From positions 595,682 to 659,681 of the forward strand of contig NW_019091502.1 in NCBI RefSeq assembly GCF_001949145.1: a DNA stretch of 64,000 nt. The letters are read 5' to 3'. Within the stretch, counting starts at the first letter, position 1, and each line of letters begins with the position of its first letter. The DNA comes from Acanthaster planci. Lineage: Eukaryota > Echinodermata > Asteroidea > Valvatida > Acanthasteridae. Made by a program: the position numbers and the translations under genes. Under the pieces are notes generated by a model that was given only the letters and a program-made list of their open reading frames with translations, searched no databases and was not told where the DNA came from. Of the stretch, positions 31,132 through 43,700 are shown piece by piece.

Positions 31132-34100
31132 ATGTCTTCAATAGGGTTCCTCGGGGCTGGGAAAGTCGTGGAGACAATAGTGAGGGGTCTCCTGTTGGCA
31201 GGCAAGTCTCTGTTAATACATATATTTAGGTTTGTGTATTGGCACAGTGCCTGCATGTTAGAGGACGCTGTTTTGTTTACTCATAAAAATCGAAGTGAGG
31301 GGAAATCAGTGCACTTGCACTTTGAAGTCAGTCATGCTACATGTAGTCAAAAGTTGCACAAATGGTTTCAGTTTGTATGATGGATTTTCTTCTGAATGCA
31401 CACAAAAATGTGAGCTTTTGAATGTAAATTAGAGCGCACCATTTGCCTTCCCCAAGGATCTACATGTACATGTAGGTGAAAATATTTCTGCTCATTGAAG
31501 TAGGTCATCAAAGTCAAAGTGTGCACAACATGGGTTGCAGCTTGCATGGCCAGTTTTCATATGAATGGGCACATAACATGGGTTGCAGCTTGCATAGCCA
31601 GTTTTCATCTGAATGGGCACATAATGACATCCGTAAAATTGTGTCAGATACCAGTTCACATACATGTACATGTAAGAAGGGGATGCAATGTACATGTAAG
31701 TGTGTTACATGTATACCGGAACGGCCAATTGGCTGTTGCATGAAAACCCCACATTTTGCCTTTCCCAGTGGTGTAAACATTAGTCCTTCCTAGATTTTTC
31801 AAAAGTCCATGATTTACTCCTTTTTCAGTAGAGGATTTGCAGAATTCAGGAAGGTTTTTACAAAATACTTCAGGAGCACAGGTTGAATCAGGCATGCAAC
31901 TTTTCCTCAGATCAGCTGATCTCCTTGTGTGTTACTTCAAACTCATGCCACTGAAAAGCACAGTACGAAGTCTTGTCAAGATTGGAATTTCCTCTGTTTT
32001 TTGTTAAGGCCGAGTTTCGTGCCTGTTGAATGACAACACTTTTATCTTGTTTTATTGTAGAGGCTCTACCAGCATCTCAAATGGCTGCAAGTGCCCCAAC
32101 AAATCGGAACCTTAAACTGATTGAGGTACTGATACTGTCAATTGCTTCAAAAGGGATTACTATCCAGGACAATGTGAACAGTGTTCTGGTAGTTGCAGGT
32201 TTAAAAATGTTGCTCAAGTCAATTGTTTGTTGATCTTTACGAAGTGAATACCTAGAGTATTTACCATTGACTGTATGTTCCATTGATCTTTGTAAGTATT
32301 TGACCTTAATAACCTACTTTTTAGGCAGGTAATTTTGTGCACGAGATAAAAAATCTATCCTGAGACTTTTCAAGTTTAAGCTTTCATTGACTTGTTTGGG
32401 CCCAATCATGCTTGGCACAAAACTACATTTAGAAGCAATTTTGGGAAAATTGATCACAGCTGAAATGTTATCAACTTTTTCAAATTCACTGCATTAATGT
32501 TTGCCATGGTGTTGCTAATGTTTAACCAAGTATAGACCAATATTTACATTATTTCAACCTTATCTCATTAATTTAGGAACTCGGTGTCATGGGGACCAAC
32601 AGTAACAAAGAAATCATCACCAATCACCAGACAGTCTTCATCTCGGTCAAGCCCAACATGGTTGCCACGGTGTTGAAGGAGATTTCACCAGCTGTCACTC
32701 CCAACCACATGCTAGTCTCCCTCGCAGCCGGCATATCGATTGGCTTCATCGAAAGTGTAAGAGGAACCCCTCTGAAATGCCTTCACAAAACTGAAACTTG
32801 GTTTTTATTTTTCCTGAAGTACTCTTCAAACTCTGCCAAGGTTCGATTCGGGACTATTTGTCAATTACTAGGAAATTTTGCCTGTTGCCAAGAGTATCTT
32901 TTCTGCGTAGGTTTCCAGGATAAAAAGACCTGCTGTCAGTGTAAAAGTCACAGATCTCACCCAGCCTGGGTTGTAAATCCATGTATATTTTACGTTTTGT
33001 CCATCAGCCCATATTTCATATTTTTTGTTTGTGCTGATAAATCTGCCATCAGGAAACGAGCAATCCCAACCACCTTAATTCCTCCTTGAAGCTAAGGAGT
33101 AACCATTAATGTTTGGTAATACTGTGTTTCGCTGCCAGAAACTTCCAGTGGGAACCCGTGTCATCCGGGCGATGCCCAACACTCCGTGCGGAATCGGCCA
33201 AGGCGCCACTATGTATACATGCGGAAGTGCTGTCAAAGCGGAAGACAAAGCTCTAGTGGAGAAATATTTCAACAGCCTGGGCTACTGCATGGAAGGCGAC
33301 GAAACCATGATTGACTCTGTCATGGCTGTCAGTGGTAGTGGACCAGCTTACGTAAGTCCAGGACTTTCGATAGTAAAACCATTGTCAATCCAAAACAACT
33401 CCTCAGGCCACTGCTCATCTCCTGTTTCCCTGTGGATTGGATGCCAGTCCATCCCGGGTTACTCCTCAGCTAATGCCAGTACCCATTTCTATTCATTGTT
33501 GGAGAGAGGCGATTTGGGTAAACTGGCTTGCCTTTGGACACAACATACATGTATGACCCACAGTTGCAGTCAAGCAATGCTGGAGCATTTGTGTATGCCC
33601 AGTGGATAAAAACCTCATTAGCTACACAAATACGTTTCAGATTGGCCAAACTTGTCATGCATACTCCATGCTAGGTAAGATAAGCATGAACCCTACGCAT
33701 ACCCAAGAGAGGTCATTCCTCGTTAGGTTTTCTGTCTAATTCGTATTAGAGCCCATGGATTATTTGACTTCACGATTCTTTGTGGTGTGTTTTCTTCAGG
33801 CTTACATAGCGATTGATGCATTAGCGGACGGTGGAGTGAAAATGGGTCTGCCACGAGATATAGCCGTCAAGTTAGCAGCCCAAACATTACTGGTAGGATG
33901 TTTTCATTTGGGGTTTTCTTGGTCAGTTTGATACTTTAAAATTAATATTTAGTCTTATTTCCGATACTCAAGTTACCGTAGGATCCCTTGAAAATACCAT
34001 GCCCGTTGCATTATAGCAAGGGTTGACAAACCTGTAGATAGAGGACAAATAAAGGGTCAGGTTTTAGATGTCAGTGGAACCCACTTTACTTTGGGCTGAA

Positions 34101-36040
34101 AACTTGATCCATAGTCGGCCACCATGGTTGGAAGATGAGGGAGGTACTACTTCACCATAGTCACTTGCCTTTTGTTCTTTTTTCATTCCTCTAGCAATTG
34201 TGCAGAAAACTGCTGATACCGTATTTTGCATAATCTCAGTAAGAGACCAGTGATCCAGTCTAATTCTACTAAGATGTGATTTGCAAGCTCAAGGTTGAAT
34301 TACTTTCCCAGACATAATTTATGAAGAATATGTATTAGATTTTGATGTAAAAGTCTAAAAGGGAACAATGTTTTCACAAGCTGGCATATGGTCTCCTAAT
34401 TTTTTTTTTTTTTTTGAACTTTTCACTTTGGATGAAAATCTCAGGAAGTGAGTACATGTTTAGGTCAGTTTTCCAGCACATGGCTACAATATGGAATAGC
34501 TTGAGCACATACAGTAGCTGTCTATTTTGTAGAAAAGTTGATTTGGGGGAAAATTGGGCATGGGATGTTAATTTTACAGTGTGGTTAATCTAAGACTAAG
34601 GTGGCTTTTGCTGACCAGTTGCTGCCGGGCGGAATTTGAGTTTGCATGATGTAAAACCGGGAGATTTTCTAGATTTTCCATTTTCAAAATTCTTCAAAAA
34701 ATCATAGCTGCATTTACTGGACTTTTACACCCACACGAATAACTGTCTGGTTACTACTCTAATCTGACAGACAACCTCTATTGATGCCCAAGTATTTCAG
34801 CAAGGCCTGCTGCCTTGTAAAAAGAGCCCAGACTGTGCAGTGTTATGTAACTTTCTTTTGTTCCCGAAACTGGCACAGTGCGCTTCTGGCGTCTTTTCAT
34901 TGGGGGCCAGATTAGCATGGTGCGATATGTATTGCTCATCGCTGCAGCGCTTTTTCCCCGCTGGTAATCCGCTCGTGCTAAATGCCACAGTGGTACAATC
35001 TCTCAAAATAAGGACGGATTTCTTCCACTATTTACTACTGAAAAAATGTTGACAATTCCCAGCAGCTCTGTCTTTTGTTCTGAGTACGGTCTTTTGTTAC
35101 AAGGCCAAGCTCTTTTGTCTGGTTTCGGTCTCCCCAGTTTTGTGTGTAAAGCCTACGTGCCCGAAACCAGGCTCCCCAGCAGCATATGGTTAAGTTACCT
35201 AAGTTTGAAGACAATCTCATCACAAGCCTAGCATGATATGCTAAACTTGCACCACAGATGTAGTTGATTTGAGCATGGCTATTTTAAAGCTTAGGGTAAT
35301 TTCAGCTCACAGTGAGTTTGGTGTGGGTAATTTTGGCATTGGAAAGTGCTTTGGACAACCTTAGCAGGGTGAACTCAGCACGGGGGATTTTCAGTGCAAG
35401 AATGATACCCCTCTCATTAGAAAACCTCATTTTCCTGAGAAATCTCAGCATAAGTCATCAACCCAGGGTCATATCAGGAAAAAAAACTCATTTCTTTTGA
35501 GGAAACCGTCTATCTTAGGTAGTTTCCCATTAAGCTGTGAAGTTACAACGAATCTTTGTAGTTTTGAGAATGCTATCAATTCCTCAAATGTTTCTATGAA
35601 ATTCTGATTCTGTGAGTTCTGAACCAAATGGTATATGGATTATTTTTAACTTCTGTACCCTTTCTAAATGATGGCACAAAAACCAGTTCTGACCTTGTGA
35701 ACTCCAGTTGAAACAAAACAAAGCAACTTTTCAAAGAAAGCAGTACTCATTTAGTAATAAAATTTAGTAAGAGGGGCGAAAAGAGGATTGAAAAACTTCT
35801 CCTCACTTTTTCTTTTTCGTATTTCTATGGAATTAATGAAAGGGGTCAGCAAAACTCGTCCTGCAAGGCAGGAAACATCCATCCGAACTCAAGGACGACG
35901 TGTGCTCTCCCGGGGGTGCAACGATAGATGCCATCCACGAACTGGAGAGAGGGGGATTCCGCAAGTGCCTGATTGAGGCTGTGGAAGCGGCCTGCTTGCG
36001 AGCCAAGGAACTCAATGCCATGAATGCTCAAAATAAATAA
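31132..36040 (+). CDS. PYCR3: Pyrroline-5-carboxylate reductase (6 coding exons, complete)
   Basis: Last enzyme of proline synthesis: 1-pyrroline-5-carboxylate + NAD(P)H to L-proline. Coding exons: 31132-31201, 32061-32125, 32577-32756, 33139-33351, 33800-33892, 35843-36040. Together they give 819 nt, 272 aa, close to the 274 of human PYCR3. The ATG at 31132 opens [14 protein letters not shown], the Rossmann dinucleotide loop (GxGAGxxxE). Then follow [11 protein letters not shown] (typical of the PYCR3/PYCRL branch), [80 protein letters not shown] and [13 protein letters not shown]. These are the signature segments of the family through to the C-terminus. No mitochondrial presequence is visible, as in cytosolic PYCR3. 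The first intron has a GC donor (cag|gcaagt); the other donors are GT. Intron 5 contains MITE copy C. The stop TAA is at 36038-36040, with AATAAA overlapping it and another at 36541-36546. Confidence 0.95.
31526..31623. repeat. Two-copy tandem duplication (about 50 bp)
   Basis: The block aacatgggttgcagcttgca followed by t(g/a)gccagttttcat(a/c)tgaatgggcacat is present twice in a row. It lies in P5C reductase intron 1. Confidence 0.9.
34614..35193 (+). mobile_element. TTAA-MITE family, copy C
   Basis: Near-complete copy in intron 5 of P5C reductase. The left end is ccagttgctgccgggcgg, and the right end degrades into agcagcatatggttaa at 35178-35193. It shares all internal blocks with copies A and E, including the right-half segment gagtacggtcttttgttaca. 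There is no open reading frame of note. Confidence 0.75.
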
Positions 36041-39000
36041 TGCTCACCCATTAGAACAAAAGAGGACAGCAGAGTAGCCTCAGGGTCCATAGACTTCTTG
36101 TACTTACTCAGGATTTTTTCCATACTTTCTCAAAAGGATTTTCCATATTTCATCAAGGATTTTCCCATATACAGTACATGTACATGTATTCCAAAGAATT
36201 TCCACAAGACACGTCCGAGACTTTTAACACATATATGGCTACTACAAAGTCTTTGCTCCTTCACTGTAATTGTTGTCTCATGTCTTTTATGTTAAACATG
36301 TCGTGTTCTTTGATCAAGGCCTTTTCTATTCCCCAAGTTTCTTTCCAAGACTTCTGTGGTTCCGTAAGATTTCCTTTGCTTTTGTTTGACCTTGACAATT
36401 GCTGGTTTGCTTCTTCACCATGCTTGTGGAAGTTTCCCTGTTTTCCCTTATGATGGCAGGCATGAAATTCGGAAGTGTAGAAAGATTTTGAAATTCAAAA
36501 CAAGATTTTGTAGGTTTTGATTATTAATGTGTGCTTGGGAAATAAAACACAGGGAAATCAGCTGATTTTTGGAAAGAGCTGCATGCTTAATAAGAGCTTG
36601 TATTGTGGGAGTGATTTTGGGGGTATTCACAGTTTTCTGTTGGTGAAAACCTTTTCCTTACAAACTTCAAGAATATTTTTTGTGGCTAGTTTCGATATTA
36701 TAGAGTACCAAAGTGAATACATCATGTGCACAAGTATGCACTTGTACATGGTGCCTTGTGGGGTACCGGAACAGTGGAAGGCACCCCACAAGGCACGTTT
36801 TGATCCTTGTGGGGTACTAAAGTGTTACCCCACAAGAATTTCATGAAATAGGTATTTCAAATTTACTCAAAAAAAGAGGGATTTTCAAGTGCCATTCATG
36901 TGTCGCAAATTAAAGTGTTTTATATAAGGGACATACGGTCAAAATGTCAACCCAGGAAACTGAATTTGGTTGAAATGGCAGTGATTTGAAATTTTTTTCG
37001 TGTTGTGTGGGAGTTTTGTACACGAGAACAAAAGAAATACCCCACAAGTATACATATGTAAGGTGGGTGTGTGTAAAAGGTATGAGCAGGTGAGCAGTGT
37101 ATGAACCAACACGCGTATGTACTCCATTTGATGGTACTTCACTTCCTGGTTCAGATGACGTCATGCTTCGATTCACTATTAAACCAGAAATATAGGCTAG
37201 ATGGCTTTACAAAAAGTCACTCATTTGATTTTTCATGTTTGAAATAGTTTTCTCATACGTGTCCTTGAAATTATTGTAAGTTGCCGATATTGCCAGTTAT
37301 TCTAAGTATTTTACATGTATTCCTGGATGGTTTTGTGTAGAAAATCAAGACCATATTTTCAGAGGAAATATCACCAGAGATGACTGCAGCTTGGCTTTGG
37401 GTTTGTTTCTGTTTTGTCCTTGGTGACTGGGCATTATTTTCTGATGGTGTGCTTCTCTAGCTTGAATTTGGACATCATTGCGATCAGAAATTAAAAAAAG
37501 GTTTTCTTTTTCTACGAAGGCTATAGATCTAAACTGGTGGGTGACAAATCCAACAGTTTAATCACTATTCCTTGAAATTGGTAAATTCTTATGCTTTATT
37601 GAATTGAAATGGACTGTGATTTGGGGGATATTACAGTATATGTATAAAAGTGGCCCACTTGAGATGAAATTTTAACATGAAAAGACAAAATAAATTGGTA
37701 TATTAACCTATGCATGTGTTGTTTTTTAATTTCTCTTTGACCAGTATCAATGCTTTTTAAAATCTTGTTTTATATTGGGGGGGGGTGATTTAATTATTTT
37801 TTTGTCTTTGTTCTCTTTATCCAATTTATTTCTGAAATTTAAAGCTTTAAAAAACGCCGTCTTGACTTTTTCATTTAAAGCTAATTATGGGACGGTTATT
37901 ATTTATGGCAAATGAAACACAATGCTTTATTCATACTGTGCTAAATTTCAGCCCTTTAAATAAAGCACAAAGTCAGTGGAATGCAGTCTTGCGTGCTGAT
38001 TTCTGACTTGGGGGAATGGCCATGCACCGGTGATAGAACATGCCGGGACAACTTTTCTTTTAGCTGTTTTTGCTTTTTTCCATTGATAACCTGCTCAACA
38101 CCAATGCAACAATTATTTTTTTGCTGAAGATTTATTGTCCGTTTCTCTTTCAACACAGTAATCTTTTTCACTTCTTAAACACCAGAATTATTTTCATCTA
38201 TGGGCAAGATATACTTTGTTCAATGCCTTTTGTCACTTCATTGGAGAACAGAACATCCAAAGAAAGAAACCAGAGATTAACAATTTATGAAACACCCTGG
38301 AAACCTGAATGCCAGGGGTTTTTCCAATACTCGACTGTCTCTGGCTTGGACTAAAATTTTGATTCCCTCTGACTTTGAAACTGGTAGCTCAGAACAAGTC
38401 ATGCTTTGCGACCAGAAAAACAGTCTCTGCTATTGGCATGATGAAGTATTTTTGGCATGATGAAGTATTTTTGCCATTCAATTTGAATTATCAAAGGCCT
38501 ACAAGCGGCTGCAATGTCAGAGGCAAAGTCGGACATGAAAAGCCGGTATTGGAGAACCCCTCTGAAGAATGTTCTCCTCTGTGTTTGTGTTGAGCTTTGT
38601 CATTAAGAATATAATCAGTGTATTATCACACATGATGCAAGCAAAATGATGCATTAGTCAGGAATTTCTTCAACAGATATCTCAACATCTTAATTTACAT
38701 CACATTTTTCAGAATCTTGTCCAGTAACTTTTTGAAAAGAAGGTTATTTCAACACAGGGTTTTCACAGCACTGAAGGTGACACCGTATGTTGATCGTGGT
38801 CAATCACAGGCTCATTTTGCTGGGCAAATGCCTTATACGATTTGACTGACTTAGGAAAAAGCAGAGAAACTTTTTTTTAAAAAGAGGTAAAGTAAAATTA
38901 GGCACGTTTGGGTATGAAATCGGTTCTGATTTTCGGCAATAGGATTTTGTAGGACAATGTTGACCTTGCTGTACGAATTTTAAAGAACTTTTTGTTTCTT

Positions 39001-40764
39001 TCAATATTGGATTGGATATTGGATACATTCCCAAGTGGTTATTTTCAAATTTGACTATTTGAAATGTCCAAATTGAAGAAACCAGTCTTTCACTTTGAGA
39101 TTACTGAATACTTTGATAACATCTCACTTTAAAAACTCTTACTGAACATTTCTACTGACAGCAACATCAAAGATTTTCAAAATTCTTGGAAGTAGTGGAA
39201 ACACCCTCATGTTATTTTGGCCGTTTCTCCTTCCATTGCTTTGCCCAACCTGACTTGCTACAAGTACATCACATTTTGGATGCTCAAGAAACCCACGTCC
39301 AAAAAAGTGAGCGCCCTCATCTCTATCGGGGACGGACTTCACCATAAAACAAACTATTACATTTGCCAAACAAAGTGCATAATTTTGCCATGAGCTCATA
39401 CAAAACCATGAACATGTGGATCACTGTTTTAACAAGGTCCTTGTGACTTTACAAATTACCTTGTATTATCTGTAATGAAAACAAAGAAACACAGAGTTTG
39501 GACCTGAAATTGTCCTTGTTATATGCGTGACATTGTGTTAACAGTGCTTTTCCCTATCTGTGTTCGACTGTATCAGTACAGTGCACATTTCTCACAGTAT
39601 GCCCTTGAAAAGTGAACAGTTTTTAAGTCCTGTTTACGACCCTTCTTAAAAAAAATGCCTCTTACATACAACAGCTGCCATAGAACTCCCTAAACATTCT
39701 TCAAATTCTAACAAACGCCATCTTTCCTATGAGCCCCCTCAACTAAACTAAGTGCTAAGAATTTCCATTTTGGCCTTGAAAACTACGAAAATGTCGTACT
39801 GAAGAATTTGGCAAGCAGCCAACTAACTCGTGACTTTTTGGGGGACCAGTTGGCAACTTCCAACATTGTGTTTGTTTCTGCAATAGGTATGAAAAATGCT
39901 TTTTTGTATGTAAGGCATTTGCTAAAATCAGGAGGATAAACATCCAAATGCATGCAAATAAAATAAATTGTGAGCCTCCAAAGTCAGAGTAGTTTTAACA
40001 ATGCTTGGTGAAATTCCATTCTACAATTTCCAATTAAATCAAATAAATTACTCCATTAATTCAACCAGATACCACTGCAAATAATCATATTGCTTCAAAA
40101 GCTCGGCGTGTTTCATCTAAATGATTCATCTTATTGTTTGCACATTTTATATAAAATCTGCAAAATATATATAAATGTACTCAGTTTACAAAAAGTGTGC
40201 AAAAGGCACTGTGTTTGGGGGGTTTTAATTTTTCAACACGGATTTCCTAGGAATGCACTTGAATGGATTTCTTATCAATTTACACATACATGAGGTCAAC
40301 CATTCAATGCTACTGATCAAACAATGGTTTCAAAATTCTTCTAACAGAATTTGGAATTCACATGTTTCATTGAAAGTTGGTTAGGTAATTTACAGGGTTT
40401 CCATCAAAAATGGACAGAAATAATTTTATATGCACCTTTTTTTCCCTCAACCACAGGCAAGAACACAAGGATGGTTTTGGAACCAGACTTATTCTTGTCG
40501 CTGGGGAAAACTGCAAAGAAAGCACATATGATCTTGGCCCAATTTTGTGGCGCTGCTTACCGCAGAATTCCGTGCTTACAATCTCCATTCTGCACAGACC
40601 AGGCTTTTTTCTGTTACGGTAAGCGCCAATTTTTCAATTTCCGTGAAATTAGGCCCTGGAGATTCAATGGTGCCCTCCGCATGCCTTTTAAGTTAAAGAG
40701 TGCCCTCCCTCAGAGGCATGCCAGACAGCAAGCAGTAACTGAGAAGGTTCATAAAGCGAATCTG
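36041..40764. other. Intergenic spacer between convergent P5C reductase and sialyltransferase genes
   Basis: It includes both 3' UTRs. AATAAA at 36541-36546 is a candidate poly(A) signal for P5C reductase. Two stem-loops lie at 36751-36836, and a perfect 19-bp direct duplication ggcatgatgaagtattttt near 38436-38473. No exon is recognised on either strand. Confidence 0.5.
36751..36836. other. Two tandem stem-loops with CTTGTGGGG arms
   Basis: Stem 1 is gtgccttgtggggt (36751-36764) pairing perfectly with accccacaaggcac (36783-36796). Stem 2 is cttgtggggta (36806-36816) pairing perfectly with taccccacaag (36826-36836). The same ccccacaag word returns once more near 37041. If transcribed, the pair would lie in the extended 3' UTR of P5C reductase. 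Confidence 0.85.
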
Positions 40765-43700
40765 TTATCTTATTCCACGGAAAATCTTGACTTTGCCTTC
40801 CTTGTTCCACTTCTCCAGGATGGTCTCCTCGACCGAGTGGTTGTGCGGCGAGAACATGGACTTGTAGATGATGTTCCACAGCCCAGCGTCTGGTTCCCAG
40901 TAGTGGTCCCAGGCGCCATAGGATGAGGCTCCAAAACCAAATATGTTGACCTGGAGAGGATATCAAGAACAGATGAGCTGAAGTGAGCCCTCTTTGACGA
41001 GACAAAACAAACTCAACGAAGCATCTAGTTACGGGTTCCGTTATTCATCCGTACTAGAGTTGCTTGCTAAAAGCTGAGCAAGACATTTCAACGGTTCAGG
41101 ACCAGCCTGCTGAGGACAGTCTTTGGAACATGGAACTTTCTCATTGGAACATTATGTTCTCGTTCTGGAACATGGAGCATTCCCACTAGAGCGCTGCATC
41201 ACCGCAGTCTGAGCACAAAGCTCACTGTTCTCAGTGATGCGTGAAAATTAACATGGAATGCTAACGTTCCAGCATGTCCAGTGGGAATGGTCTGACGGAG
41301 CACCAACGTTCCCGACTTCTGAGACGTTCCCCAACATGGGTCATATCTACGTTATAGTTTCACATCTCACCGTGTAGAGCAGAGAACTAGACCTGATAAG
41401 TGGTATCATTTGACAAAGTCTGCCTTGGCGTTATATGGGCTTAACTCACAGCATAAAACATGAATCACCCACTACATACATACTGGCAATTTCCTTGCCA
41501 GAACGACTCTTGTACAAAACTGGTTAGACAGAAACTGAAGTTGGGGTCAGATTTGCCCGAGCTTGATAGGAAATTTGAAAACTACTCAGTACATGTAATT
41601 GTGAAAGTATGAGTTTTATCGTGTTTGGGGTCTCACCTGTCCTTTGTTAATACTCCAAAGATTTTTGTTAAAAACTACAACACAAAGTGTGAAGTAACAG
41701 AGCAACTGATTTCATGTTTGACTGACCTCGTCGCAGATGTGGAATGCGAATAGAATCATGAGAAACCCCGTTGAGGGCCACCGTTCTTCGTCCCCGATCC
41801 AGCTGAATTTGCTGTCATACATCAATGTAGGGTTGAACACCTGCACCTGAGATATTTCCAGCAAGAGTCTCTGAATTTGTCACTGTCAGAGACAATAGCA
41901 TGCCCCGTGCCCTAAAGTCATGTCTTCATGCCTAAAGAACCTGGCAACTTTGAATGCTGGAGTTCATTGTTACTTGTATATTTGTCACAATTTCTAAACC
42001 CATGGTTTAACTTTGTTAGAGAGCTGTTAAGCCCACTGTAGCACGCTTAGAGGTTGAATAGCAAGGTGCGTGTATCTGCTGTAGCAAGCAGGTTATAGTC
42101 TCGAGTCCCACCCAACAAACCTAAGGATTTTTTCTCAGCAGTACTCAGAAAAATGCAAAGTTTGCTGAGGAACACAAACCATTACTGTCATTGTCAAAAC
42201 CCTGCCGGACTTTTTTGCCTCTCACCCATTAATTTTCAAGGAACCTGTCTGATAAATAAACCGGAGGGCCAATAAAACATAGCACACCGAGAGTGCTTAT
42301 ATTCACACTGACCTTTGACCGGTCGACATCAATGAAGCGCGGCACTGGAGAGTAGGTCCTGGCAGGAAAGTAACACCAATAATTTTAAAACTGATATTCA
42401 CACGTAAACGATAAAGCAAAAGGGCAGCTTTTACAACCATAGAACTCCTAGAAAAGCAGACAAGTTCATCATTTAGATAGCTAGTCAGAAAACTCTGATT
42501 TTTGTGGATGTTTTTTTCTTTTGCTCAGCATTAATTGTCAACTCTTTTGAACCCCTGACAACTGTCAATTCATGTTCACGTCAAAGACGTTGAAACCACC
42601 AAATATCAATTTCAAAATATGTTCCTCGCAGACAGATACATGTAATAACTCAGAAATGTAGTTCAGTTCACACACAAGACATGCCATAGCCACAACAGTC
42701 TAAATCTTCCGATTTCAACATGATTTTACATACATAGAGAGTTTTATGACATAGTGACAAATACCGACCAATTCAAGTGCCACACTGGGCATTACAGGAA
42801 AATGGTTGGGTTAATCATGCAAAACCATTCAAAATCCACCAGGAAGTTTATAAGGACTCCCTGGGATAGAGGAAGACAGACTCAGTCCCTACTGTTTTAG
42901 ACAGGGCTTGATTTCTGTTGGAAGTATGAAACATTTTCCATCGGTTTACTGCACACGGGAATGTGGCAGGGGGGACAAAGAGGCTCCTTGTTGAAAACCT
43001 TCTTGCAGGAAACAAAAATGAACCAGTAATTAGGCTAACGGAGGAAAAACTGACCATGTAATTGTGCCATTTGTCAACGCACTGATCAACCAGTCAATAT
43101 CCTTGGCTCCAAACGGCACCAGGACAAAATGGGCCCCCTTCTGCACTTCTGTGTAGGTGACGGGGTAGGCAATGCGGTGCGTCTCTCTGCTCCCTACGTC
43201 GTCTTCGTACCCCTGGATGGGGGCATAGTTGACCCTTTGACAAAAATACATGAGTCTTGAATACACCTCTTATGGAGTTATTTGGTCTGCCCAATTTGAA
43301 GACCTTAGTTGTGCTGATCATTCAAACGATGTTTTAAAGTTATGACTGACATCATTCATTCATCCCAGAGTGACAAGCTTTAATTTTAACCACTTCCTGC
43401 CTGGGAGCCCGGTTTCTGGCACCGTGTGTTTATACGCGTGGCCGGGGTCTCCGAAATCAGACAAAAGGAACTGGGCCTCGTAACAAAAGACCGTACACGA
43501 AAAAAACATCAGGCTGCTGGACATTACCGACATTTTTTCACTCTCAGTAGTGGAGATAATCCAGCCTTGTTTCGAAACAGTATACCCTGGTTTGGGGGAT
43601 TTAGTGTGAGCAGATTATCACCGGGGACAAAAGTGCTCCACCACTGCAGCATTGAGCCACATAGCAAAGCTGCATGCTAATCTGGCCCCTAAGATGGAAA

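Noticed and set aside
40351-40926. 191-aa plus-strand open frame
   Set aside because: The 3' part is antisense to the last sialyltransferase exon (40765-40950), and the rest shows no family features.
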